39,721 nucleotides of DNA from positions 3,224,128 to 3,263,848 of the forward strand of contig NZ_UEXK01000004.1 in NCBI RefSeq assembly GCF_900491935.1. Direction: 5' to 3'. A program made the position numbers and the translations under genes. Position 1 is the first letter of the stretch, and each line of letters starts with the position of its first letter. This stretch comes from Klenkia terrae. Its GTDB lineage: Bacteria > Actinomycetota > Actinomycetes > Mycobacteriales > Geodermatophilaceae. Below the pieces are notes generated by a model. That model was not told the DNA's origin. It worked only from the letters and a program-made list of their open reading frames with translations, and did no database searches. Positions 32,801 through 39,721 of this stretch are shown piece by piece.

Positions 32801-32949
32801 AGCGTCTGTGCCGGGACCAGGAGCTGCGGGAGCGGCTGTCGACCCAGGGGCTGCAGGACATCGCGGCTCGGCACGGCAAGTGGGACCCGGCACTCGCCGG
32901 GATCTACGACTACCTCTGCGACCCGGAGGGCAAGGGCGCGCGCGGATGA
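29809..32949 (+). CDS. Tri-modular glycosyltransferase: GT2 + GT2 + WsaF-like GT4
   Basis: A 1046-residue cytoplasmic protein. After a Pro/Glu/Thr tail and a basic helix region (1–130) comes a first GT2-like module (about 135–345). Where such modules usually show a DHDD-type metal site it reads LLEAGDRLRPD (205–216), so it may be weak or inactive. The second GT2 module (about 363–620) has VSIVIPTRHNRP, FNYSAVNNAAV and FLNDDTEVLD (Asp454, Asp455). The third (694–1040) starts NWFIPDIDSPFYGGI, as in the rhamnosyltransferase WsaF, and has SYLPLELMACGVPVVAFDNP with Glu957. The GTG at 29809 has AGGAG nine bases upstream; an in-frame ATG at 29779 lacks one. It probably builds a rhamnose-containing chain using dTDP-rhamnose. 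Confidence 0.88.
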   Translation: MTSPTEGSTEGTESATPVPGEGVDATPPQATANGLPEPAPVAPPGPRPRLRARVRETVKQRLPEGSRQRLAAKAGLSTYRELLNTASTIRSLWTAPGLAEPSAPTYRTWLKDHEVTGEQSDAQRESSAAAACPVTVQVVILPGQGTVDSTLDSLRAQSWAHWTAVVCRPDLSAASTAPVSGQVVDAGGVVVDSVNTHVQHGSADLVVLLEAGDRLRPDCLYQVAAAAHRDPLVDIVTWDDDVLTEGRPAQPLFRPSWSPEMLLGAPYVGRAFAIRRARFLAAGGLRVEAGQALHWDLLLRSDCEAERVTRVTRVLSSVPARPVLPALDAVHAVQQHLDRNGVAARAESAGPSRVRLRWTPQEWPSVSIVIPTRHNRPMLSTCLPSLARTDYPAFEVVIVDNGGQTPENEAWYAAREDGFPTEVLWWHEQPFNYSAVNNAAVRTSNGEVLVFLNDDTEVLDPLWLQELVGWATQPDVGVAGLQLTGPDGAIQHAGVVLGMGGFADHVFEGMAPGSDSIYGPTDWYRNVLAVTGACLAVRREVFDHAGGFDERFVLCGSDVALGLDTHLDGKRNVCSPYAGIRHLESATRGTTVPTEDFFASYWKYNTWLFGGDPYWSPSLSLSSREPQLRSRFEPSPGQRLAGPLGRDFTAFRQRNDAAESRMLADMCRALPSDVRAVEDLHAQNAEPFQVRTVNWFIPDIDSPFYGGINSALRIADELARNHGVENRFVVWGSPPDHFVRSALAAAFPSLADSTIVFFDGSQGDLAKVPKADVGIATLWVTAYALAHAPNMRRKFYLIQDFEPMFYPASTLYALAEETYKLGLYGLCNTDNLRQIYAGDYGGRGMSFAPAVDDTVFHARWRHQRTPGSPVTVFVYARPGHWRNCWEMASLALEELKRRMGDGVRIVTAGAWAAGQGADEDIKPLGLLPYRATGELYRNSDVGLALTVSKHPSYLPLELMACGVPVVAFDNPWGHWILEHEENSLLAKRTADDLADQLERLCRDQELRERLSTQGLQDIAARHGKWDPALAGIYDYLCDPEGKGARG

Positions 32950-34328
32950 CCCGCCTCGGTGGCACTGGAGTCCTGGTCGTCACCGCGGAGTCGCTCGGGG
33001 AGCGGATGGCCGGGCCGGCCATCCGCTCCCTGGAGCTCGCTCGTGCGCTCCACCGCGACGGCCGTCCCGGACCGGTCACCGTGGCCTCGCTCGGGGACGC
33101 CCGGCTCCTCGACCCGGGCGTGCAGGTCGTCGCCGTCACGGATGTCCCGCACCTCCGGCGGCTCGTGGACGGGGTCGGATCGGTCGTCGTGCAGGGTGAT
33201 GTGCTGGGGCTCCACCCTTGGCTGGTCGAGACCGACGTCCCGGTGGTCGTGGACGTCTACGACCCCTTCCACCTCGAACAGCTGGAACGGACCCGGGGCG
33301 AGGTGCCGGCGCACCGTTGGGCCGTGGTCCGGGACTGCGTCACCTCCCTCAACACCCAGCTCGCCCGGGCCGATTTCGTGCTCTGCGCGTCCGGGCGGCA
33401 GCGGGCGCTGTGGATCGGCCACCTCGCCGCCCTCGGCCGGGTCAATCCGGTGGTCCACGACCTCGGGGCTGACCTCGCTGGCCTCGTCGCGGTGGTCCCC
33501 TTCGGGACCCCGGGTCGGTCGCCAGCACCCCGCGACCGGACGGTCCTCACCCGCGCGTTCCCCGCGGTGGGCCCGGACGACGTGGTGTGCGTCTGGGGTG
33601 GCGGGGTCTACCCGTGGCTCGACCCGGAGACGCTCGTGCGCGCCGTGGCCGCCGCACTGGCCGACGTGCCGACCCTGCGGCTGGTCTTCCTGGGCACGAG
33701 GCATCCGGTCCAGGGGGTCGAGTCGGCCGCCGGAGACGCTCGGCGTACGGCCGAGGAGCTCGGTGTCCTCGACACGGCGGTCTTCTTCCACGACGGCTGG
33801 GTGCCCTACGAGGAGCGGGACGTCTGGCTGCGTGCGGCCGACATCGCCGTCAGCACCCACCACGACCACCTGGAGACCGAATTCGCCTTCCGCACCCGAG
33901 TGCTGGACTACCTCTGGTGCGGCCTGCCCGTGGTGACGACGTCCGGCGACGAGCTGGCCGAGGTCGTCGTCGCCCACGGGGCCGGGAAGAGTGTCCCCGC
34001 CGAGGACGTCGGCGCCCTCCGCGAGGTCCTGGTCGGGCTCGCGTCCTCGGCGGAGGCCCGGTCCGTGGCCGGTGTCGCAGCCGCCGGACTCGCCGAGACC
34101 TTCGCCTGGGACCGGGTCGCCGCGCCCCTGGCTGACTTCTGCGCGCGACCCCGCCGGGCACCCGACCTCGTGCTGGGGCCGGTGCAGCGCGCCCAGCTGG
34201 GTCTGCGCTCGCCCAGTCGACGGGGATCTGCGGGCGCGCGGCTGCGCGCTGCCCTCGACGAGGGCGGCGCTGGCCTGGTGGTCCGCCGCGTCGCCGACCG
34301 GGTGCGCCGGCAGCTCCGGCGGGGCTGA
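32946..34328 (+). CDS. Glycosyltransferase (GT-B fold, GT4-like)
   Basis: A 460-residue protein whose ATG overlaps the upstream GT stop (ATGA), so the two are co-translated. The N-terminal half has LVVTAESLGERMAGPAIRSLELARAL, the loop typical of GT4 proteins, and VDVYDPFHLEQLERTRG. The C-terminal half has VCVWGGGVYPWLDPETLVRA, HDGWVPYEERDVWLRAADI, and RVLDYLWCGLPVVTTSGDEL for donor binding. A basic C-terminal tail (about 405–460) may contact the membrane. The sugar donor cannot be predicted. Confidence 0.88.
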   Translation: MTRLGGTGVLVVTAESLGERMAGPAIRSLELARALHRDGRPGPVTVASLGDARLLDPGVQVVAVTDVPHLRRLVDGVGSVVVQGDVLGLHPWLVETDVPVVVDVYDPFHLEQLERTRGEVPAHRWAVVRDCVTSLNTQLARADFVLCASGRQRALWIGHLAALGRVNPVVHDLGADLAGLVAVVPFGTPGRSPAPRDRTVLTRAFPAVGPDDVVCVWGGGVYPWLDPETLVRAVAAALADVPTLRLVFLGTRHPVQGVESAAGDARRTAEELGVLDTAVFFHDGWVPYEERDVWLRAADIAVSTHHDHLETEFAFRTRVLDYLWCGLPVVTTSGDELAEVVVAHGAGKSVPAEDVGALREVLVGLASSAEARSVAGVAAAGLAETFAWDRVAAPLADFCARPRRAPDLVLGPVQRAQLGLRSPSRRGSAGARLRAALDEGGAGLVVRRVADRVRRQLRRG

Positions 34329-34330
34329 CC

Positions 34331-34382
34331 CGGCGGATCAGCCCGCGGGCTAGTCGGTCCGACGACGGGCGCTGATCCGCCG
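34331..34382. terminator. Inverted repeat across the convergent junction, probable bidirectional terminator
   Basis: CGGCGGATCAGC at 34331–34342 is the exact reverse complement of 34371–34382, with 28 bases between that contain an inner CCCGCGGG palindrome. The structure begins two bases after the plus-strand GT stop and runs 33 bases into the 3' end of the minus-strand methyltransferase gene. Confidence 0.5.
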
Positions 34383-35519
34383 GATGACCCCGGCCGCTGC
34401 CGAGGCGCCCGGGAGCCTGCGGAGCGTGTCGGTGTCCGCGCGAGCCGCCGCCAGGTCGGACTCCAGCTGCGCCTCACGCGCCTCGGCCGACCGGCGGTCC
34501 TCCTCGCGCTGGCGCAGCAAGTCGTCCCGCTGGGCCACGGCGGCGTCGCGGCGGGCGGTGAGCTCGATGACGTGCTGGGCGGAGAAGCGGGGCAGCAGCA
34601 GGAACTCGGCGTGCCCGACCTGCTCGGCGAACGGGGCGAAGCGCTGCTGCTTCTTCACCACGACCACGGAGTCGTAGAAGGCGATGCTGTCCACCGTGTC
34701 GGTCCACACCCGGTCGACGGTGGTGTCGTGGTGGTAGCCGTTGACGGCGTCGATCTTCGCCTTGCACCACTCGATGAACGTCCCCGCGCGGCCCACCCCA
34801 CCCTGGTAGCTGTCCCAGTAGGAGGTGTGGCAGTCCTCGGTGAGGAGGACCCCGCCGTCGGCGATCAGCGGGAAGAGCGTCTCAGCAGTCACGATCTGCT
34901 GCTCCATCGTGTGCCCGCCGTCGTCGATGACGATGTCGAAGGGGCCGTGCCGCTCGGCCAGCGACCGGAGGAACTCCGGGTCCGTCTGGTCACCGATCTC
35001 GACCAGGTGGTCGGGTGCGGACACCTCCCGGGCGCGCTCGTCGATGTCTGCGCCGACGAGGATGGCGTCCGGCCCGAAGAACCAGCGCCACATGTCCAGG
35101 GACCCGCCGCGGTACACGCCGATCTCCAGGATGCGCACGGGGCGCCCGCGGAAGCGGGAGAAGTGCTCGGTGTAGATGGGGAAGTAGTGCACCCACTTGT
35201 CCAGCACGCGGCCGGTGCGCTTGCTGGAGAAGAAACCGAACAACGGGTCCGACCGCAGCGCCGGGAGTCCATCGCCCAGGTAGAACGCCGCGCGGTAGCA
35301 CTCATTGGCGAGGAAGTCGAGACCGGTGGCCTCCCGAACAGCGTCACCGAGCGCGCGAGCCATGCCCGCCGGGTCGGCTGCGCTGTCCAGCGCCGTCCGG
35401 AGGCGCGCCCGCTCCGCCTGGTCGAGCACCGCGCTCTCGCTGATGGCCCTCTCGACGTCGTCGTCGGACCGCCGGGCCAGCGCCAGCAGGATGGCCTTGA
35501 GGGTTTCTTCGTTCAGCAC
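34350..35519 (-). CDS. SAM-dependent methyltransferase (MycE/CmcI-like) with C-terminal coiled coil
   Basis: A 389-residue protein. A helical N-terminal region (1–70) is followed by a class I methyltransferase core. Motif I is LEIGVYRGGS at 131–140, an acidic loop GADID at 156–160, DDGGHT at 199–204 and TEDCHTSYWDSY at 227–238; the DDGGHT pattern is that of metal-dependent sugar O-methyltransferases such as MycE. Residues about 318–368 are a charged heptad-like helix (RDDLLRQREEDRR and on), a likely coiled coil, then a basic tail. The GTG at 35519 has AGGAGA just upstream. It follows wzt by 29 bases in the same operon. Capping of the exported glycan by methylation is inferred. Confidence 0.85.
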   Translation of the reverse strand: MLNEETLKAILLALARRSDDDVERAISESAVLDQAERARLRTALDSAADPAGMARALGDAVREATGLDFLANECYRAAFYLGDGLPALRSDPLFGFFSSKRTGRVLDKWVHYFPIYTEHFSRFRGRPVRILEIGVYRGGSLDMWRWFFGPDAILVGADIDERAREVSAPDHLVEIGDQTDPEFLRSLAERHGPFDIVIDDGGHTMEQQIVTAETLFPLIADGGVLLTEDCHTSYWDSYQGGVGRAGTFIEWCKAKIDAVNGYHHDTTVDRVWTDTVDSIAFYDSVVVVKKQQRFAPFAEQVGHAEFLLLPRFSAQHVIELTARRDAAVAQRDDLLRQREEDRRSAEAREAQLESDLAAARADTDTLRRLPGASAAAGVIRRISARRRTD

Positions 35520-35548
35520 GTGCGTCTCCTGGGGCGGGGGGCGGGGGG

Positions 35549-36865
35549 TCAGAGGCCGGCGCTGGGTGCGGGGTCGTGACGCCACGTTCCGGGCATCCGC
35601 ACGAGCCCCGGCTCGGTGACGACGTCGTCGGCGCGGACCTTGAGCACGAAAGCGCGGTCCACGTAGTCGTACATGTGCCCCTTGTCGACGGCGGCCACGC
35701 TGAGCAGGTACTCACCGGGCTGCAGGGGGAGGGTGTCCAAGGAGTAGTCGACGCTGCCCCGTCCGGCCGGCACCGGGAAGGCGTCGGGCCCGTAGCCGGA
35801 GTTGGGGCCGGCGGCCTGGACCCCGGACTCGTGCACGAAAGCCAGTCCGAAGGTGACGTCGGACAGGTCGCTGGTGGCCTCGTAGTCGATCCGCACCGTG
35901 CAGGCCCGGCCGGTGCTGAGGAACTTCCGCTCCCCGCCGTCGGCGTCCAGGTAGCGCACCCCGGTCACCCGGACCTCGCCCGAGCCCCGTCGCGCCGTCT
36001 TGCCGACGATGTCGTCGTCGGGCGGTGTGCTGGTACCCGGTGTCGACGAGCTCGCGGCCGAGGCGGTGTCGGCCGCTGCCTCGCGTTCGTTGACAGTGGA
36101 CAGGTACTGGTCGACGATCTCGCGCGCCGGGCCGACGGCGCGCAACGTGCCGCCGTCGAGCCAGGCGGCCTCGTCGCACAGGTCGGCGACGAGGGACAGC
36201 GAGTGGGTGACCAGCACGATGGTCACGCCCTTGCGCCGGAGCTCGTACAGGTGGTCGAAGCACCGTCGCTGGAAGGCCTCGTCCCCGACGGCGATGACCT
36301 CGTCGATGATGAGGATCTCCGGATCGAGGTTGACCGCGATGGCGAAGCCGAGCCGGACGTACATCCCCGAGCTGTACACCTTCACGGGGGTGTCGATGAA
36401 TTCCCCGAGCCCGCTGAACTCGATGATCTCTTCCATGGCGGCGTCGATCTGGCGACGCGTCATGCCCAGGATCGAGCCGTTGAGGTAGATGTTGTCGCGC
36501 CCGGACATCTCCGGGTGGAAGCCCGCCCCCAGCTCCAGCATCGCCGAGACCCGGCCGCTGGAGGTGATCGTCCCCGACGTGGGCCGGTGGATGCCGGCCA
36601 CCAGCTTGAGCAGCGTCGACTTGCCGGAGCCGTTGTGCCCGATCAGCCCGAACGTCCGGCCTGCGGGGATGTCCAGGGACACGCCCTTGAGCGCCCAGAA
36701 GTCGTCGTGCCTGCTGATTCGCTGGCGGGCGCTGAAGAGCTCCTTGACGTTGGTCTTCTTGTCGTTGTGCAGGCGGAACTTCTTGGTCACGTCCCGCACT
36801 GCGATCGCCGTGACCGCGGGGGAGGGGGAGACGTCGGGGGCGGCCCCGGTGGGGAAGACGCTCAC
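35549..36865 (-). CDS. wzt: Polysaccharide ABC exporter ATPase with C-terminal glycan-binding domain
   Basis: A 438-residue Wzt. The nucleotide-binding domain (about 20–255) has Walker A GHNGSGKST at 76–84, the YSSGM signature at 164–168 typical of O-antigen and teichoic acid exporters, Walker B LIIDEV at 185–190 and the switch His221. A Ser/Thr/Pro linker (about 262–290) joins a C-terminal beta-sandwich (about 297–425) like Wzt_C, which in O9a-type systems binds the modified non-reducing end of the finished chain. The GTG start overlaps the wzm stop by four bases. Mycobacterial galactan Wzt proteins lack this extension, as far as I know. Confidence 0.93.
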   Translation of the reverse strand: MSVFPTGAAPDVSPSPAVTAIAVRDVTKKFRLHNDKKTNVKELFSARQRISRHDDFWALKGVSLDIPAGRTFGLIGHNGSGKSTLLKLVAGIHRPTSGTITSSGRVSAMLELGAGFHPEMSGRDNIYLNGSILGMTRRQIDAAMEEIIEFSGLGEFIDTPVKVYSSGMYVRLGFAIAVNLDPEILIIDEVIAVGDEAFQRRCFDHLYELRRKGVTIVLVTHSLSLVADLCDEAAWLDGGTLRAVGPAREIVDQYLSTVNEREAAADTASAASSSTPGTSTPPDDDIVGKTARRGSGEVRVTGVRYLDADGGERKFLSTGRACTVRIDYEATSDLSDVTFGLAFVHESGVQAAGPNSGYGPDAFPVPAGRGSVDYSLDTLPLQPGEYLLSVAAVDKGHMYDYVDRAFVLKVRADDVVTEPGLVRMPGTWRHDPAPSAGL

Positions 36866-37674
36866 AGTTCCTCACTCACGTCGGCGGACTTGCGTTGGAA
36901 GACCGTCCACCCCAGTGCCAGGACGCCCAGGCTGACGACGGTGAGGTAGGCCAGTCGCCCCAGCCCCGGGAACCGGAGGTGCCAGAGCACGTCGCGGAAG
37001 GCCTCGACGAAGGAGGTGATCGGGTTGTACTCGTACACCTGCAGCCAGGGATGGGCCGCGTACATGTCTGTGACCAGGGTGATCGGGTAGATGATCGGCG
37101 AGGCGTAGAAGAGCAGCCCCAGGACCACGGTCACGATGTAGTTGACGTCGCGGAACCGGGCGTTGGCGATGCTGAGCAACAGACCCAGCCCCAGGGCGAA
37201 TGCCGACAGGAGCAGCAGCAGGACGGGCACCATGAGGATCGTCCAGCTGAGGTTGAGCACCACCAGGTAGACCACGAACAGCAGACCGAACTCGATCGCC
37301 GTCTGGTTCAGCACCGCGAGTGCGGACCCGAAGACCGGCGCGTACGGCGGGAAGTGGATCTTGCGGAGCAACGGCCCCGCGCCGACCAGCGCACCCATCC
37401 CGCTGGTCGTGACCGCGTAGAAGAAGTTCCAGACGACCAGGGCCGTGAACAGGTAGACCGGGAAGCTGGTCAGCGAGCCGTTTCCCGCCGTAGGCGTCGG
37501 GAACCTCAGGATGAAACCGAAGACCAGGCTGTAGGTGGCCAGTGTGGCGAGCGGGTTGATCAAGGCCCAGGCGCCGCCGAGCAAGCTGCCCTTGTACTTG
37601 CCCTTGATCTCCCGGTTGGCGAAGTTTCCGATGAGGCCCCGGTACTGCCACACCTGGCGCAGGGACTGCGTCAT
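36862..37674 (-). CDS. wzm: Polysaccharide ABC exporter permease
   Basis: A 270-residue ABC-2 type permease with six hydrophobic helices. It begins with the cytoplasmic NREIKGKYKGSLLGGAWALINP gate helix region characteristic of Wzm/TagG proteins and has YNPITSFVEAFRDVLW near the end. With Wzt it moves an undecaprenyl-linked polysaccharide across the membrane. The ATG at 37674 was chosen by family start, with GGTGGAG upstream. It is followed by wzt (4-base overlap) and the methyltransferase; 183 bases separate it from the GT2 gene upstream, enough for its own promoter. Confidence 0.93.
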   Translation of the reverse strand: MTQSLRQVWQYRGLIGNFANREIKGKYKGSLLGGAWALINPLATLATYSLVFGFILRFPTPTAGNGSLTSFPVYLFTALVVWNFFYAVTTSGMGALVGAGPLLRKIHFPPYAPVFGSALAVLNQTAIEFGLLFVVYLVVLNLSWTILMVPVLLLLLSAFALGLGLLLSIANARFRDVNYIVTVVLGLLFYASPIIYPITLVTDMYAAHPWLQVYEYNPITSFVEAFRDVLWHLRFPGLGRLAYLTVVSLGVLALGWTVFQRKSADVSEEL

Positions 37675-37857
37675 CCTGAGTGCTCCACCTGTCTGTTCGA
37701 GGGGTCGGCCCCGGCGACGTCGGCGACTCTGCCGGTCGTCGTGCTCACGACACGTCCTGGACAGGTCTCGGCGGCTCGACCATCCTCGCCACGCTAGCAC
37801 CGGAGTCCGACCGGGCCGTCGAACCGGCGCACCGCTGCAGGGCGCCGGTGGTCGGGG

Positions 37858-38820
37858 TCATCGCCATCGGCGCGGGTCCACGGACCGGCCGGTGGGACGC
37901 CCGCGCACGCAACGGGGCAGCCCTCCGACTGCGTCCCGGAGCACCGACCAGCGCACGCCCGGTCGCAGGTTCCACGGCCGGGCACCGTCGACGGCCGGCG
38001 CCGGGCGCACGACCAGGGACAGGGTCGTGACCACGAAGCGCACGGTGACGCCGACGGCAACGGGGACCGGCGCATGGCGCCACAGCATCCAGAGCCGGTT
38101 GCGCTCCGTCACGTGGGCGAACAGGCGGGAACGGGGGTCCGTGCTTGCGGCGTGCTGGTGCACGACGACGGCGGTGGGCTCGAACCAGACCGTCCACCCG
38201 GCCTCCCGGAGCCGCCACGCGAGCTCGGTGTCCTCGTAGTAGAGGAAGTACCGAGGGTCGAAACCGCCCACCGCGCGGACGGCGTGGGTGCGCAGCAGGG
38301 CCGCCCCGCCGCTGAACCCGAAGACCTCCGCGGGTTCAGCGACGCTCGCGGGGTCGGCACCCGCGGCCCGGTCGGCTCCGTACCAGCTGTCGAGCACGAT
38401 CACACCCGCGTTGTTGACCACCGGTGGTTGGGTGCCGGCCAGCAGCAGCAGGGACGTGATCGCTGCAGCGTCGGGGCGGCGCTGCGCGGCCGCCAGGAGC
38501 GCGGCCAGCCAGTCCGGCTCGGCGACGGCGTCGTTGTTCAGCAGTGCTGCGAAGCCGGTGCGCACCTGGTCCAGGCCGGCCTGGACGCCGCCAGCGAAAC
38601 CGGTGTTCTCGGTGCAGCGGACCACCTGGACGTCGTCCCTGGCGGCCAGCAGCTCGACCGTGCCGTCGGTCGAGGCGTTGTCGACCACGATGACCCGGTG
38701 TCCGACCGTCTGGCGCCGCAGGGAATCCAGGCATGCGGTCAGCAGGTGCGCCCCCTGCCACGTCACGACGACGACGGTGACGTCGGCCGGTGGGACGGGG
38801 GCGCTCGCGTCGGCAGTCAT
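37858..38820 (-). CDS. Glycosyltransferase family 2 (WbbL-like)
   Basis: A 320-residue inverting GT-A enzyme. It has VTVVVVTWQGAHLL at 14–27, VIVVDNASTDGT at 43–54, ENTGFAGG at 71–78, the metal-binding LNNDA at 94–98, and FGFSGGAALLRTHAVRAVGGFDPRYFLYYEDTEL in the acceptor part, followed by one hydrophobic C-terminal helix. This pattern is that of WbbL-type rhamnosyltransferases; in mycobacteria wbbL sits beside rmlD. Rhamnose as donor is inference. The ATG at 38820 is preceded by a TACCGT -10-like box and no ribosome site. Confidence 0.9.
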   Translation of the reverse strand: MTADASAPVPPADVTVVVVTWQGAHLLTACLDSLRRQTVGHRVIVVDNASTDGTVELLAARDDVQVVRCTENTGFAGGVQAGLDQVRTGFAALLNNDAVAEPDWLAALLAAAQRRPDAAAITSLLLLAGTQPPVVNNAGVIVLDSWYGADRAAGADPASVAEPAEVFGFSGGAALLRTHAVRAVGGFDPRYFLYYEDTELAWRLREAGWTVWFEPTAVVVHQHAASTDPRSRLFAHVTERNRLWMLWRHAPVPVAVGVTVRFVVTTLSLVVRPAPAVDGARPWNLRPGVRWSVLRDAVGGLPRCVRGRPTGRSVDPRRWR

Positions 38821-38865
38821 CGCTGCTGGACGGTAGTCACCCCGGGGTCTCCGTAGGCTCGCCGG
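38821..38865. promoter_or_regulatory. Compact divergent promoter region between two glycosyltransferase genes
   Basis: In 45 bases there is a minus-strand TACCGT (complement of 38830–38835) nine bases from the GT2 ATG and a plus-strand TAGGCT (38854–38859) six bases from the GT4 ATG. Both fit leaderless starts. A CCCCGGGG palindrome-like stretch lies between them. Confidence 0.4.
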
Positions 38866-39721
38866 ATGCGCATCGCGGTCGTGGTGGAACAACTGTCCGC
38901 GCGGGTGCCGGGGGGGACGGGCCGGTACACCGCAGAGGTGGTCGCCGGGCTGGTGCGCACCGCGCCGGAGGGGGCGCAGGTTCAGGGCTGGTCGGCTTGG
39001 CACCGGCGCGCCTGGGTGCCCCGACTCGCCGGGGCGCCGGCCACCCACCGGCTGCCGTTGCCCTCCCGGGGGCTGACGGCTGCCTGGCAGGCGGGGGTCC
39101 CGCTCCGTCCGCGGGGTGTCGACCTGGTCCACGCGCCCACGCTCCTGGCCCCGCCCCGCAGCCGGCGGGCCGGGCTCGTGGTGACCGTCCACGACACCGT
39201 CCCGTGGACGCACCCGGAGACGTTGACGCCCCGGGGTGTCCGCTGGCACCGGGGCATGGCCGAGCGGGCCGCCCGACACGCCGACGCGCTGGTGGTCCCG
39301 ACCAGGGCGGTGGCCGACGACCTCGTGCGCCACCTCGACGTCCGGGTCCCGGTGGTGGTGGCCGGTGCGGCACCCAGCCACAGCGTCGGACGCCCGGCCG
39401 ACGCGGCCGAACGGGTGCGACGTCTCGGGCTCACCGACGGTCACCTGGTCACCGTGGCCACGCTCGAACCCCGCAAGGGTCTCGACGTGCTCCTGCGCGC
39501 GCTCGCGGTCGCCGGTCCGCGCCTGCCTCCACTGGCCGTCGTGGGCCGCCCCGTGTCCCGTCCCACGCCCGCCGCCATGCTCGACATCTCTACCCCGCCT
39601 CACCCACGGCGGCCCACGACCGCCAGTACAGCCAGTCGCGGCCCCGCACCCGCCCGCGCGCGCGCTAGCCCTTCGAGACCCCTCCCGGGTGCGCGCGCGG
39701 CCACGGAGGCTCCGTGGCCGG
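38866..39721 (+). CDS. Glycosyltransferase family 4, cut by window end and with an unrelated-looking tail
   Basis: The frame is open from ATG 38866 to the last base. The first 230 residues are GT4-like: MRIAVVVEQLSARVPGGTGRY, DLVHAPTLLAPP, VTVHDTVPW, ADALVVPTRAVADDL, and HLVTVATLEPRKGLDVLLRAL. After VVGRP (about 39555) the reading becomes Pro/Ala/Arg-rich with no resemblance to a GT C-terminal half, and no EX7E motif is seen. Either the reading frame is broken or the last 160 bases are an assembly artefact. It is divergent from the GT2 gene. Confidence 0.75.
   Translation, partial: MRIAVVVEQLSARVPGGTGRYTAEVVAGLVRTAPEGAQVQGWSAWHRRAWVPRLAGAPATHRLPLPSRGLTAAWQAGVPLRPRGVDLVHAPTLLAPPRSRRAGLVVTVHDTVPWTHPETLTPRGVRWHRGMAERAARHADALVVPTRAVADDLVRHLDVRVPVVVAGAAPSHSVGRPADAAERVRRLGLTDGHLVTVATLEPRKGLDVLLRALAVAGPRLPPLAVVGRPVSRPTPAAMLDISTPPHPRRPTTASTASRGPAPARARASPSRPLPGARAATEAPWP
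39698..39720. repeat. Terminal 10-bp inverted repeat
   Basis: CGGCCACGGA (39698–39707) is the reverse complement of 39711–39720 with a three-base loop, at the very end of the window. A hairpin here may explain an assembly stop. Confidence 0.6.

Noticed and set aside
30412-32874. Long minus-strand open frame opposite the tri-modular glycosyltransferase
   Set aside because: No recognisable domain, composition typical of antisense frames, and the plus strand is clearly coding.
38821-39603. Upstream extension of the GT2 reading frame on the minus strand
   Set aside because: It is antisense to the GT4 gene, has no GT features, and the family start fits the ATG at 38820.
1-39721. tRNA, rRNA and riboswitch genes
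   Set aside because: I looked for cloverleaf, rRNA-like and known riboswitch core sequences in the gaps and saw none; gaps are short.

Overview
This is high-GC DNA with frequent GTG starts, tightly packed genes and several apparently leaderless promoters. It comes from an actinobacterium, most likely Geodermatophilaceae or a near relative (inferred from gene content and style, not from a search). The left half follows, as I remember it, the Mycobacterium tuberculosis order Rv3285–Rv3266c: accA3, maf, accE5, accD5, birA, a PH-domain membrane protein, gtrA, purK, purE, fadE, then a TIGR03089 protein, an LCP protein and rmlD. Here that backbone carries added modules: sbcDC, a secreted LGFP-repeat pair, scoAB and rmlB.

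Layout. 1–630 is the 3' end of a gene for a secreted repeat protein; its last two 106-residue units are almost identical in DNA. 660–4903 (minus) encodes an acyl-CoA carboxylase with Maf embedded. 4988–6419 (plus) holds biotin ligase and a PH-domain protein. 6488–10584 (plus) is sbcDC. 10822–14322 (minus) is a coupled unit of a small exported protein, a lysozyme-like LGFP-repeat protein and GtrA. 14556–17461 (plus) is purK-purE-fadE. 17501–21314 (minus) is LCP, a truncated adenylating-enzyme homologue and a 3-oxoacid CoA-transferase. 21491–23367 is rmlBD, and 23528–26281 is a zinc amidase ending in four copies of the repeat family seen at position 1. 26282–26960 holds a wrecked IS481-family transposase gene and hairpins.

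The right third (26961–39721) is a cell-surface glycan locus: a DUF2142 membrane protein, a GT4, a tri-modular GT2-GT2-WsaF-like glycosyltransferase, another GT, a methyltransferase with a C-terminal coiled coil, a Wzt with a C-terminal glycan-binding domain, Wzm, a WbbL-like GT2, and a GT4 cut by the window end. With rmlBD this reads as synthesis and ABC export of a rhamnose-containing polysaccharide. The most interesting idea is that the methyltransferase/coiled-coil protein and Wzt-CBD form an actinobacterial counterpart of the WbdD cap-and-ruler chain-length system.

The left edge begins exactly in register with the tandem repeat, and the right edge loses glycosyltransferase similarity and ends in a hairpin. 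Both suggest assembly boundaries.
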